From JAAYZB01 sp937958685 (lineage in GTDB: Bacteria > Bacillota_I > Bacilli_A > Izemoplasmatales > Hujiaoplasmataceae): DNA of 47,381 bases. Positions 1-8,050 of the stretch are shown here, piece by piece. The notes under the pieces were generated by a model that worked only from the letters and a program-made list of their open reading frames with translations, was not told the origin of the DNA and did no database searches. Every line of letters starts with the position of its first letter. Position 1 is the stretch's first letter. The stretch spans positions 1 to 47,381 of the forward strand of contig DAITAL010000009.1 in assembly GCA_036824265.1 (NCBI GenBank), in the 5' to 3' direction. The position numbers and the translations under genes are program-made.

Positions 1-58
1 TTCCTAATCTGTTCAGTTTTCAAAGACCTGTTCCCTTGCCTTGTGATTTCTCACGTGC
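1..58 (-). other. 5' leader of a probable rRNA operon
   Basis: Read on the minus strand, this stretch follows the promoter at 65..93 and contains GTCTTTGAAAACTGAACA. That closely resembles the CTTTGAAAACTAAACA block preceding 16S rRNA genes in Bacillus. A small GTGA-GAAA-TCAC stem with a GNRA-type loop lies just before it. I infer that a 16S rRNA gene begins shortly beyond the left edge on this strand. No rRNA body is inside the window. Confidence 0.65.
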
Positions 59-64
59 TTTATT

Positions 65-93
65 ATTTTATCATACACATTTTTCAAAGTCAA
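65..93 (-). promoter_or_regulatory. Strong promoter, probably for an rRNA operon
   Basis: On the minus strand the -35 is TTGACT (88..93) and the -10 is TAAAAT (65..70), separated by exactly 17 bases. A TG one base before the -10 makes it an extended -10. It fires out of the window to the left, away from rseP, whose terminator lies just upstream. Confidence 0.7.
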
Positions 94-162
94 CTATAAA
101 TTACCGCGTTTTTGGCATTTGCGAGAAAAGCCCGCGAAAAAGAAAATGTGCCAAATCTGGCC

Positions 163-192
163 AAAAAAAGGCCGGATCCCAAGGACCCGGCC
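163..192 (-). terminator. Terminator after rseP
   Basis: On the minus strand a 10-bp stem (GGCCGGGTCC with GGATCCGGCC, one G-U pair) with a 3-base loop is followed by seven U. It lies just past the rseP stop and closes the uppS-cdsA-dxr-rseP unit before the rRNA-type promoter. Confidence 0.9.
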
Positions 193-206
193 ACATGCTT
201 TGAGGA

Positions 207-1772
207 CTAGTTGAGACCGATCAGCCGCATGATGTCATTGTAGGTGATGAAGATGAGCAGGGCGATCAGCAGGAAGAAGACGATCGTGTGGAGCGCGTTT
301 TCGAATTTCTGGTTCGGTTTCTTCTTCGTGATCGCCTCATAACCGATGAAGGCGATGCGGCCGCCGTCGAGGGCGGGGATCGGCAGAAGGTTGATGATGC
401 CGAGGTTGACGCTCAGGAATCCGATCCAGTTGAGCAGGGTCAGAAAGCCCTGGCTGGCGGCGCTGGAGGTGATCGTGTAGATGCCGATGAAACCGGACAG
501 GTCGCCGACTCCTACTTGATTGCTGGAAAACAAGAGGCCGAGCGTCTTGTAGATCGAGAGCGAGGCGTCCACGAACCGGGTCACGGCCCCCTGGAGCGAA
601 CCGAGCAGGCTGAACTTGGACGAGCCCGAAATGCCGATCCGGGAGGTGAACAACTCATAACCTTGCGAGGAGAGGACGGCTTCGGAATAAGCCATGAAAC
701 TGTATTCGTACTGGATGCCGTCGCGCTCATAGACCAAAACGGTGGGATTCTCCCTCGTCGAGCCTTCGACATAGGCTTTTTGAAAGGCGATCAGCTCATT
801 CCAGTCGGCGAAGGTGACGCCGTCGATCGAGATGATCTTGTCGCCTGAGCGCAGATCCGTATTGGCCTCGTTGGCGGTGGCGATGTGGATCAAAAGTTCC
901 TCGGTGCCGGGGAGACTCGCGAAATTGAGGCTGATGAAGAAATACTGGGGATAGATCGGATCGAGGGTCACCAAAGTGCCGTTTCGCTCGACGATCAGGA
1001 CAAAGGGGTCGGCATTGTTGTATTTGGCGAGTTCGGTGCGCACCGACGGATTGCCGTCCAGGATTGCCCAGGATGCGACATCGACGCCGTTGATGGCGAC
1101 GATCCGATCGCCGGGATTGATGATCGTCGCTGCCGGTGAGCCTTCGGCGACGGCGCTCACCGTCGTCGATCTTTCGTCGGCGACGCCGCCGATCATGAAC
1201 ATGAGCAAGAAGACGAAGAAAGCGAGTACGAAGTTCATCATCGGTCCCGAGAAGGCGACCAGGAACCGCTGCCATTTGGTTTTGGAGCCGTAGACGCGGT
1301 CATACGGCGCGATCTGCAGGATCTTCTTGTCGAAAACGTAGAACGCGTCGCGTCTGACGGCATATTCGTTGATGTAAAGCTCGCCGCCGTCGACGCCTTT
1401 GAGGTCGAATTCCTCGACCGTCAGTTCCATAAAGTCGTGGTAGGCGAGATTGTTGGGATTGAGCACGATCCGCTTGATCTGTCCTTCCGAGTCGAAACCG
1501 ACCCGGATCTTCTGCCCGATCTTGATGAGGTCGGCTTCGACCTCCTCGCCGGCCATCGCCACAAACCCGCCGAAGGGGATCGCCCGGATCGAAAAGGTCG
1601 TTTCGCCTTTCTTGCGGCTCCACAGTTTCGGACCCATGCCGAAAGAGAACTCGTGACAGAGGATTCCCGCTTTCTTGGCGAAGATGAAATGGCCGAGCTC
1701 ATGGATGCAGATGACGACGCTCAAAACGAGCAGAAACAGGATGATGTTCAAGAGGATTGTCAGAAACGGCAT
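207..1772 (-). CDS. rseP: Site-2 intramembrane zinc protease RseP/RasP with two PDZ domains
   Basis: This is an S2P-family (M50) metalloprotease that cleaves membrane-bound substrates such as anti-sigma factors and remnant signal peptides inside the bilayer. The zinc motif HELGH is at residues 24-28 in the first membrane segment, and the third ligand lies in the LDG motif near residue 469 before the last span. Two PDZ-like domains occupy roughly residues 200-270 and 285-360. At 521 residues it is longer than B. subtilis RasP (420) or E. coli RseP (450). Part of the excess is a stretch of about 110 residues between the HELGH segment and the second span. The start has GGAG seven bases upstream. 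It is the last gene of the uppS-cdsA-dxr-rseP unit, two bases after dxr. Confidence 0.93.
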   Translation of the reverse strand: MPFLTILLNIILFLLVLSVVICIHELGHFIFAKKAGILCHEFSFGMGPKLWSRKKGETTFSIRAIPFGGFVAMAGEEVEADLIKIGQKIRVGFDSEGQIKRIVLNPNNLAYHDFMELTVEEFDLKGVDGGELYINEYAVRRDAFYVFDKKILQIAPYDRVYGSKTKWQRFLVAFSGPMMNFVLAFFVFLLMFMIGGVADERSTTVSAVAEGSPAATIINPGDRIVAINGVDVASWAILDGNPSVRTELAKYNNADPFVLIVERNGTLVTLDPIYPQYFFISLNFASLPGTEELLIHIATANEANTDLRSGDKIISIDGVTFADWNELIAFQKAYVEGSTRENPTVLVYERDGIQYEYSFMAYSEAVLSSQGYELFTSRIGISGSSKFSLLGSLQGAVTRFVDASLSIYKTLGLLFSSNQVGVGDLSGFIGIYTITSSAASQGFLTLLNWIGFLSVNLGIINLLPIPALDGGRIAFIGYEAITKKKPNQKFENALHTIVFFLLIALLIFITYNDIMRLIGLN

Positions 1773-1774
1773 GC

Positions 1775-2941
1775 TTATTCTCCTTGTCGGCGGTCGAATC
1801 GCGCACGGACCGACCGTTTGATTTCCTTGTCGAGGGCGATGATATCCGCCAGCGTGGCATCGTAAATGGGCTGATGCTTGTCCACGTATTCGTCGACGAT
1901 CGCCTCGATTGCGAGAAAACTCAACTGATCTTCCAGAAACAGGGCGACGGCGGCCTCGTTGGCCGCATTGAGCACGCAGGTCGCGGTTTCGCCCTTCCTC
2001 GCGGCCTTGACGGCGGTCTTGAGCAGCGGGTAGCGCTCATAGTCCATGGCCGAAAACGTGAGTTTGCCCAAGTTAGCGATCGGGACGCCGGCGATTATCG
2101 TCTCTGCCCGTTTTGGATAAAACAGGGCGTAAGCGATGGGTCCGCGCATGTCGGGAAGCGACAATTGCGCCTTGCTTGAGCCGTCGGTGAACTCCACGAT
2201 CGCATGGATCAGGCTTTCCGGATGGATCAGGGGTTCGATTTTGTCCAGGGAAAGCTCGAAGAGGTGCATCGCCTCGATGATCTCGAAACCTTTGTTCATC
2301 ATCGTTGCGGAATCGATCGTGACTTTGGGACCCATCTGCCAGTTCGGGTGCTTCAAGGTCTCCGCCTTGGTGACGCCTTGAAGCGCATCGCGACCCAGGT
2401 GGCGCAAAGCGCCGCCGCTGGCCGTAAGATAGACCTTGCGGATGTTGGCGGGGTCTTCCCCCCGCAGCAGTTGCCACAATCCGGAATGTTCCGAATCGAT
2501 CGGCAACAGCCGGGCGCCATGTTCCCGCATAGCCTTGCGGACGAGCGTTCCGCCGGCGACCAGGGTCTCCTTGTTGGCCAGGGCGACGTCCCGCCCAGCC
2601 TCCAGCGCGGCGATCGTCGGCACCAGGCCGTTGATCCCCACCAACGCGTTGACGACGAGGGGATTTGCCGCGTTGGGGGCGCATATCGCGGCCTCGCGCA
2701 AGCCGCCTTCACCATAACCGACGGCAAGCGTCGGATAAGCCGCCTTCAAGGCTTCGGCGTCTTTTTGCTCAGCCACGGACACATAGTGCGGCCCAAACTC
2801 CTCGATCTGCCGGATGAGCAGGTCGATGTTTTTCCCGCAGGAAAGCGCCAGGACTTTGAAGGCCTCCGGGTGGTTGCGGACGACATCCAGGGTCTGGGTG
2901 CCGATCGAACCGGTCGAACCAAGGATATAGAGGCTCTTCAT
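1775..2941 (-). CDS. dxr: 1-deoxy-D-xylulose 5-phosphate reductoisomerase
   Basis: Dxr (IspC) converts 1-deoxyxylulose 5-phosphate to 2-C-methylerythritol 4-phosphate with NADPH, the committed step of the MEP isoprenoid pathway. The 388-residue length is normal. The NADPH-binding loop GSTGSIGTQTLDVV starts near residue 8, the NKETLVAGG motif lies mid-protein and the metal/substrate motif is DSEHSGLWQ. Many homologues have SEHxAIFQ here, so GLW is a mild variation. The start codon abuts the cdsA stop. Its place between cdsA and rseP, downstream of uppS, is the usual Firmicute arrangement and feeds isoprenoid precursors to UppS. Confidence 0.96.
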   Translation of the reverse strand: MKSLYILGSTGSIGTQTLDVVRNHPEAFKVLALSCGKNIDLLIRQIEEFGPHYVSVAEQKDAEALKAAYPTLAVGYGEGGLREAAICAPNAANPLVVNALVGINGLVPTIAALEAGRDVALANKETLVAGGTLVRKAMREHGARLLPIDSEHSGLWQLLRGEDPANIRKVYLTASGGALRHLGRDALQGVTKAETLKHPNWQMGPKVTIDSATMMNKGFEIIEAMHLFELSLDKIEPLIHPESLIHAIVEFTDGSSKAQLSLPDMRGPIAYALFYPKRAETIIAGVPIANLGKLTFSAMDYERYPLLKTAVKAARKGETATCVLNAANEAAVALFLEDQLSFLAIEAIVDEYVDKHQPIYDATLADIIALDKEIKRSVRARFDRRQGE

Positions 2942-3772
2942 CTAGAACACCATCGCAAGGAGAACAAGATCAACGACATCGGCAAGCACGAGAAAACCGA
3001 TGGCCGTGAAAGTCCAGGAATCAAACCGGTCCATGATCCCCCCGTGGCCGGGAAACAGCTTGGAAAAATCCTTGACGCCGTAGTCGCGCTTGATCTTCGA
3101 GGCGACCAGATCGCCGATCTGGGCGACGATGGATAGTCCGAAGGTGAGCAGGATTGTGAGCGACCAATGCATCGCGAAGAGGTTTTGCCAGATCGCGAAC
3201 AAGGCGGCGAGCGCACCCCCGATCACGAGGCCGCTGACCGCGCCTTCGACGCTTTTCTTCGGACTGATCAAGGGTGCAAGTTTGTGTTTGCCGTATTTGG
3301 TGCCGAATAGATAGGCAAAGTTGTCTGTAAGCATCGCCGTGAGCAGCACATAGATAACCAGCATCAGACTTTGATCCCTGATCAGCGCCAAGGCGAGAAA
3401 ACTGAAACCGGAATAGAGCATTGTCAGGAGGGCGTCTCCCACGTCAAGGGTGTGAACTCCCGAAACAAACACATTCGCGAACATGACCGCAAAGACGACG
3501 GCCAGCAGATAAACACCCAAGGAAAGCGCGGGGACGAGACCGGAAAAAGCGAGATAGGCAGTGAGGTAGAGTCCGCCCGTGAAAAGCACAGTGACGATCA
3601 CGAAGGAAAACGGAAACACGCGATTCTTCCTGATGACATTCATGATCTCATAGGCGGCGAGCATCGCAAGCAAGCCGCAGAAAACGGCGAAGATGCGGTA
3701 ATGATCGCCGAAGATGAGGATCGGCACAAACACAACCGCCATGATCAGCGCTGTTATCGTCCGTTGTCGCAT
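2942..3772 (-). CDS. cdsA: Phosphatidate cytidylyltransferase
   Basis: CdsA makes CDP-diacylglycerol from phosphatidic acid and CTP at the membrane, the branch point for anionic phospholipids. The 276-residue protein is almost entirely hydrophobic, with about seven or eight membrane segments. It carries the C-terminal CDP-alcohol signature region around residues 210-250 (DLVASKIKRDYGVKDFSKL, then a PGHGGIMDRFDS block). It lies between uppS and dxr with gaps of 0-4 bases, consistent with translational coupling in one transcript. Confidence 0.95.
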   Translation of the reverse strand: MRQRTITALIMAVVFVPILIFGDHYRIFAVFCGLLAMLAAYEIMNVIRKNRVFPFSFVIVTVLFTGGLYLTAYLAFSGLVPALSLGVYLLAVVFAVMFANVFVSGVHTLDVGDALLTMLYSGFSFLALALIRDQSLMLVIYVLLTAMLTDNFAYLFGTKYGKHKLAPLISPKKSVEGAVSGLVIGGALAALFAIWQNLFAMHWSLTILLTFGLSIVAQIGDLVASKIKRDYGVKDFSKLFPGHGGIMDRFDSWTFTAIGFLVLADVVDLVLLAMVF

Positions 3773-3776
3773 CGGT

Positions 3777-4514
3777 CTATCCTTTCAAGCCGCCATAGCG
3801 GCGGTCGCGTTTCTGATAGGCGTGAATCGCTTTTTTCAAGTCCTTTTCCGTGAAACTCGGCCAAAAGGTTTTGCAAAAGTAGAGTTCGCTGTAGGCTGCC
3901 TGCCACAGCAGAAAGTTGCTGAGGCGCACCTCACCGCTCGGTCTGATCAGGAGGTCCAACGCCGGCAGGTCCTTGGTATAGAGAAGCGCTTCGATCTGTT
4001 CCTCGCCGATCGCTCCCGGGGCGAGTTCGCCGCTTTGCACTTTTTCGGCGAGGATCCGCATTGCCTGGAGAAGTTCCTCTTTGGCGCCGTAGTCGAAGCA
4101 GATATTCAGGATCAGGCCGTTCCTGTTGCTTGTTTCCCGGGTGATGCGTTCGAGAATCTCCCGGTTTTCCGGGGAAAGGCGTTCCTTGCGGCCGGAAAAG
4201 ACGACCTTGATATCATGTTTGGTGAATTCATCCTTGAATTTCTCCTCAAACTGGGCGGGCATCGTCATCAGGAAGTCGACTTCGGCTTGTGGCCGACGCC
4301 AGTTCTCGGTGGAGAAGGCGAAGACGCTCAAAGCCTTGATGCCGTGCTTTTGGGCGCTGATGGCGATCGTTCTGATATTTTCGACGCCGGCCTGGTGGCC
4401 GGCGGTGCGGGGAAGTCCGCGGCGCTTGGCCCATCTGCCGTTGCCATCGAGGATGATGGCAACGTGCCGGGGGATTTTTCTCGATTCATCGCTTTTTGCT
4501 GGGGGCATCGCCAT
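3777..4514 (-). CDS. uppS: Isoprenyl (undecaprenyl) diphosphate synthase
   Basis: This cis-prenyltransferase extends farnesyl diphosphate with isopentenyl diphosphate to make the C55 lipid carrier for surface polymers. The substrate motif HVAIILDGNGRWAKRRG lies near the N terminus with the catalytic Asp, and the C-terminal DLLIRPSGEVRLSNFLLWQ block is intact. I chose the ATG at 4514 because AGGA sits six bases upstream. ATG at 4508 is possible, and the ATG at 4529 lacks a usable ribosome site. It is first in its unit, with a promoter about 20 bases upstream. Chain length cannot be read from sequence. Confidence 0.93.
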   Translation of the reverse strand: MAMPPAKSDESRKIPRHVAIILDGNGRWAKRRGLPRTAGHQAGVENIRTIAISAQKHGIKALSVFAFSTENWRRPQAEVDFLMTMPAQFEEKFKDEFTKHDIKVVFSGRKERLSPENREILERITRETSNRNGLILNICFDYGAKEELLQAMRILAEKVQSGELAPGAIGEEQIEALLYTKDLPALDLLIRPSGEVRLSNFLLWQAAYSELYFCKTFWPSFTEKDLKKAIHAYQKRDRRYGGLKG

Positions 4515-4533
4515 CACCGTTCCTATCATAACA

Positions 4534-4562
4534 ATTATACACCATTTCTTCGAATATGGCCA
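4534..4562 (-). promoter_or_regulatory. Promoter of uppS-cdsA-dxr-rseP
   Basis: On the minus strand TATAAT (4534..4539) lies 17 bases after TGGCCA (4557..4562), a weak four-of-six -35. It sits in the short gap after the frr terminator and gives a leader of roughly 15 bases before uppS. Confidence 0.55.
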
Positions 4563-4594
4563 TGATTATTGACCGACATCAACGCTTGCCAAGA

Positions 4595-4624
4595 TAAAAA
4601 AATAAGACTATCGCTAGTCTTATT
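4595..4624 (-). terminator. Terminator after frr
   Basis: On the minus strand a perfect 10-bp stem AATAAGACTA/TAGTCTTATT with a GCGA tetraloop is followed by a run of U. The stem begins at the frr stop codon. It separates tsf-pyrH-frr from the uppS unit. Confidence 0.92.
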
Positions 4625-5180
4625 AGATGCTCATGATATCCTTTTCTTTGTCTTTGAAGATCTCGTCGATCTTCTCGATGTACTTGTCGGTGAGTTTTTG
4701 CGATTCGTCCTGATAAAACCGAAGATCATCCTCGGTCAGCTGTTTGTCCTTCTCCATCTTCTTGAAGTCGGCGATCATGTCGCGGCGGATGTTGCGGATC
4801 GCGACCTTGTTCTCCTCGGCCATCCGGTGGATGATCTTGACCGCATCCCGGCGGTTCTCCTCGGTGAGCGGTGGCAGGCTGATCCTGATCCCGGTGCCGT
4901 CGTTGGTCGGGGTGACGCCAAGATTGGCGCCGAAGATCGCGCGCTCGATCTTGGGGAGCAGCGACTTGTCGTAGGGCTTGATGTAGATTTGCGTCGCTTC
5001 GGGGACTTGGATGGAGGCCACCTGGTTGATCGGGCTCAAGACGCCGTAATAATCGACGCTGACGCGCTCGAGCATTTTCGGGTTCGCGCGGCCGCTGCGG
5101 ACGGTCGCAAATTCCTTGTGCAATGCCACAAGGGTTTGTTCCATGCGCTCTTCACCATTCAATAGTACTGTTTCCGGCAT
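4623..5180 (-). CDS. frr: Ribosome recycling factor
   Basis: RRF, with EF-G, splits the post-termination ribosome. The 185-residue length is typical. The conserved RSGRANPKMLERVSVDYYG segment near residue 33 and the C-terminal three-helix-bundle pattern are present. It starts four bases after pyrH, and its Shine-Dalgarno GGAGGAG is embedded in the last codons of pyrH, so the two are probably translationally coupled. A strong terminator follows. Confidence 0.97.
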   Translation of the reverse strand: MPETVLLNGEERMEQTLVALHKEFATVRSGRANPKMLERVSVDYYGVLSPINQVASIQVPEATQIYIKPYDKSLLPKIERAIFGANLGVTPTNDGTGIRISLPPLTEENRRDAVKIIHRMAEENKVAIRNIRRDMIADFKKMEKDKQLTEDDLRFYQDESQKLTDKYIEKIDEIFKDKEKDIMSI

Positions 5181-5183
5181 AAT

Positions 5184-5909
5184 TCACTCCTCCTTGCCGT
5201 TATTGATCATCGTGCCGATGTCCTCGCCCATGATCGCCCGTTTGATGTTGCCGTCGACGTTCATGTCGAAGACGTAGATCGCGATGTTGTTGTCGTGACA
5301 CAAGGCCGCGGCGGTCGAGTCCATCACCTGAAGCTGTTTGTTGAGGACTTCGTGGTGGGTCAGGGACCGGTATTTGCAGGAATCCTCATGGATCTTCGGG
5401 TCTTTGTCGTAGACGCCGTCAGTTCCGTTCTTGGCCATGTAGATGATGCTCGCCCCGAGCTCGGCGGCTCTGAGCGCGGCGGTGGTGTCGGTGCTGAAAT
5501 AGGGGTTGCCGGTGCCGCCACCGAAAATCACGATGTAGTTCTTCTCGAGATGGCTGATTGCTTTCCGGCGGATGTAGGGTTCGGCGACTTCGGGGATGTT
5601 GAGGCTGCTCATCACCCGGGTGGTGACACCGATCGCTTCCAGAGAGTTTTGGAGGGCGAGGGCATTCAAGATTGTGCCGATCATGCCCATGTAGTCGGCG
5701 CTGGACCGTTCAATGCCCATCTCATCGCCGAGTTTGCCGCGGAAGATGTTGCCGCCGCCAACGACGATGCCGATCTCGCAAAGGTTCATCTCATAGGCGT
5801 CCTTGATTTCCCTGGCGACTTTCCGAACGACTTTCGGGTCGATGCCGATGCCGCTTTTGCCGGCCAGGGCTTCGCCGCTCAACTTGATCATCACGCGTCT
5901 TTTTGACAT
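5184..5909 (-). CDS. pyrH: UMP kinase
   Basis: PyrH phosphorylates UMP to UDP with ATP; bacterial forms are hexameric and GTP/UTP regulated. The 241-residue protein begins with the amino-acid-kinase-fold motif KLSGEALAGKSGIGID and has the GGGNIFRG glycine loop and the GTGNPYFSTDTTAALRA block. AGGAGG lies seven bases before the ATG. It sits between tsf and frr, the near-universal bacterial order. The only unusual feature is a hairpin in the 43-base gap from tsf (see 5933..5954). Confidence 0.97.
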   Translation of the reverse strand: MSKRRVMIKLSGEALAGKSGIGIDPKVVRKVAREIKDAYEMNLCEIGIVVGGGNIFRGKLGDEMGIERSSADYMGMIGTILNALALQNSLEAIGVTTRVMSSLNIPEVAEPYIRRKAISHLEKNYIVIFGGGTGNPYFSTDTTAALRAAELGASIIYMAKNGTDGVYDKDPKIHEDSCKYRSLTHHEVLNKQLQVMDSTAAALCHDNNIAIYVFDMNVDGNIKRAIMGEDIGTMINNGKEE

Positions 5910-5932
5910 AGAAATCCTCCTGTTCTATGAAT

Positions 5933-5954
5933 AAAGGACACAAAAGTGTCCTTT
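5933..5954 (-). terminator. Hairpin between tsf and pyrH, possible attenuator
   Basis: A perfect 9-bp stem AAAGGACAC/GTGTCCTTT with a 4-base loop overlaps the tsf stop codon. On the minus strand it is followed only by ATTC rather than a full U-run. It could partly terminate or stabilise the tsf message before pyrH. Confidence 0.5.
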
Positions 5955-6846
5955 AATGTTGTACTTGCGACATTACTTCCTCGACAAAGTTGTCTTCTTT
6001 TTTCTCGATGCCCTCGCCAACGGCCAGACGGGCAAAAACAGCGATTGCGGCGCCCTTGGCTTTCACGTATTCACCGACCGACTGGTCCGGATTCTTGATG
6101 AAAGGTTGGTTGACGAGGCAGATTTCTTTAAGGTTTTTCTGGAGCCGTCCCTCGACCATCTTGACGATGATCGCCTCCGGCTTCGGTTTGGCGGACTCGG
6201 CGTTTTCGTTCAGGGCTTCCTTGGTGAGGATCTCGCGCTCATGGGCGATGAAGTCCTCGGAAATGTCTGCCGGCGCAAGATATCTCGGGTTGCTTGCGGC
6301 CACGTGCATGGCGACGTCCTTCGCCGTTTCGAAATCAGCTCCGGAGAGAATCGACAGCGAGGCGATCTTGCCACCCATGTGGACATAGTGGCCAAAGATC
6401 TGGCTGTCCGTTTTCGTGAAGACGCTCATCCGGCGCAGATTGATGTGCTCGCCAATCCCGGAGACCGCCTCGAGGATCAGGGTTCCCAGGGTTTTTCCCT
6501 TGACGTCGAGTTCCAAAGCCTCGGTCACGGTTGCGACCTGGCCATCGAGCAGGATCTGGCCGACTTCGTCGACCAATTTGCCGAACTTTTCATTCTTGGC
6601 CACGAAATCGGTCTCGCAGTTGAGTTCGTACATCACGGCCTTGTTGCCTTTGAGTCTTATTTCACAAGCGCCTTCGGCGGCGATCCTCGAGGCCTTCTTG
6701 GCGGCTTTGGCGATGCCTTTCTCACGCAGCCAGTCGATTGCCTGTTCGATGTTGCCGTTTGTCTCGACGAGCGCCCGCTTGCAATCCATCATGCCGGCGC
6801 CGGTCTTGTCGCGCAATTCTTTCACTAAGCTAGCAGTCACTTCCAT
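5953..6846 (-). CDS. tsf: Elongation factor Ts
   Basis: EF-Ts is the nucleotide exchange factor for EF-Tu. The 297-residue protein has the N-terminal UBA-like domain with the signature LRDKTGAGMMDCKRAL (about residues 10-25), which contacts the EF-Tu G domain, and the NCETDFVAKN core motif. The start has AGGAGG six bases upstream. Although it follows rpsB as usual, a terminator and a separate promoter lie in the 109-base gap, so it appears to be transcribed independently. Confidence 0.97.
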   Translation of the reverse strand: MEVTASLVKELRDKTGAGMMDCKRALVETNGNIEQAIDWLREKGIAKAAKKASRIAAEGACEIRLKGNKAVMYELNCETDFVAKNEKFGKLVDEVGQILLDGQVATVTEALELDVKGKTLGTLILEAVSGIGEHINLRRMSVFTKTDSQIFGHYVHMGGKIASLSILSGADFETAKDVAMHVAASNPRYLAPADISEDFIAHEREILTKEALNENAESAKPKPEAIIVKMVEGRLQKNLKEICLVNQPFIKNPDQSVGEYVKAKGAAIAVFARLAVGEGIEKKEDNFVEEVMSQVQH

Positions 6847-6874
6847 GGTGATCCTCCTTACAGGGTCAATAATT

Positions 6875-6903
6875 ATATTATCATAACGGGATGGTCAAAT
6901 CAA
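6875..6903 (-). promoter_or_regulatory. Promoter of tsf-pyrH-frr
   Basis: On the minus strand TTGATT (6898..6903) and TAATAT (6875..6880) are spaced by 17 bases. An overlapping TTGACC with TATAAT at 15-base spacing is an alternative reading. It sits just downstream of the rpsB terminator. Confidence 0.6.
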
Positions 6904-6922
6904 TCAGTTTGCGGGAGTTCCC

Positions 6923-6950
6923 AAAAAAGGGAGCCTGTGGACGCTCCCCC
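6923..6950 (-). terminator. Terminator after rpsB
   Basis: On the minus strand the stem GGGAGC/GCTCCC with an 8-base loop is followed by six U. It begins about six bases past the rpsB stop and separates rpsB from tsf. Confidence 0.88.
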
Positions 6951-6955
6951 TGGAT

Positions 6956-8050
6956 CTATTTCTTGGCTTTGATGATTTCTTCGATCAGGCCGGCCTTTTT
7001 ATACTTCGAGTATCCGGGAACGCCGAGGTCTTTTGCAAGGTCCCTGAGTTCGTTGACAGTCAGCGTGTCATAGTCTTCGGCTGTCTTCAGTTCGGCGGGT
7101 GCCGAAGCTTGTGTCTTGACGGGCTCTGGTTGCTTTTCCTCGGCTGCGGTTTCTGCTTCCGGGGCTTCGACGACGACCTTCACGACCTTGGTCGCCGGTC
7201 TTGGCTTGACATCGGTCGGTTGGGGTGCCGCTTCCGGCTCTTTGGCCGGTTGCGGTTTGACTTCGACTTTGAGCGATTTCACCGCCGGTTTTACCGGTGC
7301 GGTTTCCTCTTCATCGGCGATGTCGACATCGAGTTCGGTGTCTTCGGTTTCGGCTCCGCCGCCGAGGACGCCGCCGCTGGCCTCGATGATCGCGTCGGCC
7401 ATTTTACCGACGATCAGCTTGACAGAACGCAGCGCGTCGTCATTGGCGGGGATGATGTAGTCGACCTCATCGGGGTCGCAGTTGGTGTCGATGATGCCAA
7501 AGACGGGAATCCCGAGTTTTCTGGCTTCGAGGATCGCGTTTCTTTCCTTGCGGGGGTCAATGATGAAGACGGCTTCGGGAAGGTTCTTCATCTCTTTGAT
7601 ACCGCCAAGGAATTTCTCCAGGCGGTCCATTTCTTTTCTGAGACCGATGACTTCCTTTTTCGGCAAGACGGCGAAGGTGCCGTCCTCTTCCATTTTGTGC
7701 AAGTCATGCAGTTTTTTGATCGAGCGTTTGATGGTCTTGAAGTTGGTCAGCGTGCCGCCGAGCCAGCGTTTGTCGACAAAGAACTGGCCGGATCTGATCG
7801 CTTCTTCCCGGACGGGATCCTGCGATTGTTTCTTCGTGCCGATGAACAGCACTCTGCCGCCCTGATCGGCGATGTCGAACATGGCCTTGTAGGCGATGTC
7901 GATGCACTCGCTCGTTTTTTGCAGGTCGATGATGTGGATACCGTTTCTCGACGTGTAGATGTACTTCGCCATCTTGGGGTTCCATCTGCGCGTCTGGTGT
8001 CCGAAGTGGACCCCTGCTTCCAGCAGGGCTTTCATGGAAATGACGCTCAT
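6956..8050 (-). CDS. rpsB: Ribosomal protein S2 with a C-terminal Rho_N/SAP-like extension
   Basis: Residues 1 to about 228 are a normal S2 core (GVHFGHQTRRWNPKM near residue 13; FIIDPRKERNAILEARKLG near 162). A Pro/Ala/Glu/Lys-rich linker follows from about 232 to 322. The last 40 residues (325-364) include TVNELRDLAKDLGVPGYSKY and read like a Rho N-terminal/SAP-type helical nucleic-acid-binding module. The total of 364 residues is well above the usual 230-260. The start at 8050 is set by AGGAGG 11 bases upstream; an in-frame ATG 20 codons earlier lacks a good ribosome site. The gene is flanked by its own promoter and terminator. The tail function is unknown; RNA binding is inference. Confidence 0.95.
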   Translation of the reverse strand: MSVISMKALLEAGVHFGHQTRRWNPKMAKYIYTSRNGIHIIDLQKTSECIDIAYKAMFDIADQGGRVLFIGTKKQSQDPVREEAIRSGQFFVDKRWLGGTLTNFKTIKRSIKKLHDLHKMEEDGTFAVLPKKEVIGLRKEMDRLEKFLGGIKEMKNLPEAVFIIDPRKERNAILEARKLGIPVFGIIDTNCDPDEVDYIIPANDDALRSVKLIVGKMADAIIEASGGVLGGGAETEDTELDVDIADEEETAPVKPAVKSLKVEVKPQPAKEPEAAPQPTDVKPRPATKVVKVVVEAPEAETAAEEKQPEPVKTQASAPAELKTAEDYDTLTVNELRDLAKDLGVPGYSKYKKAGLIEEIIKAKK

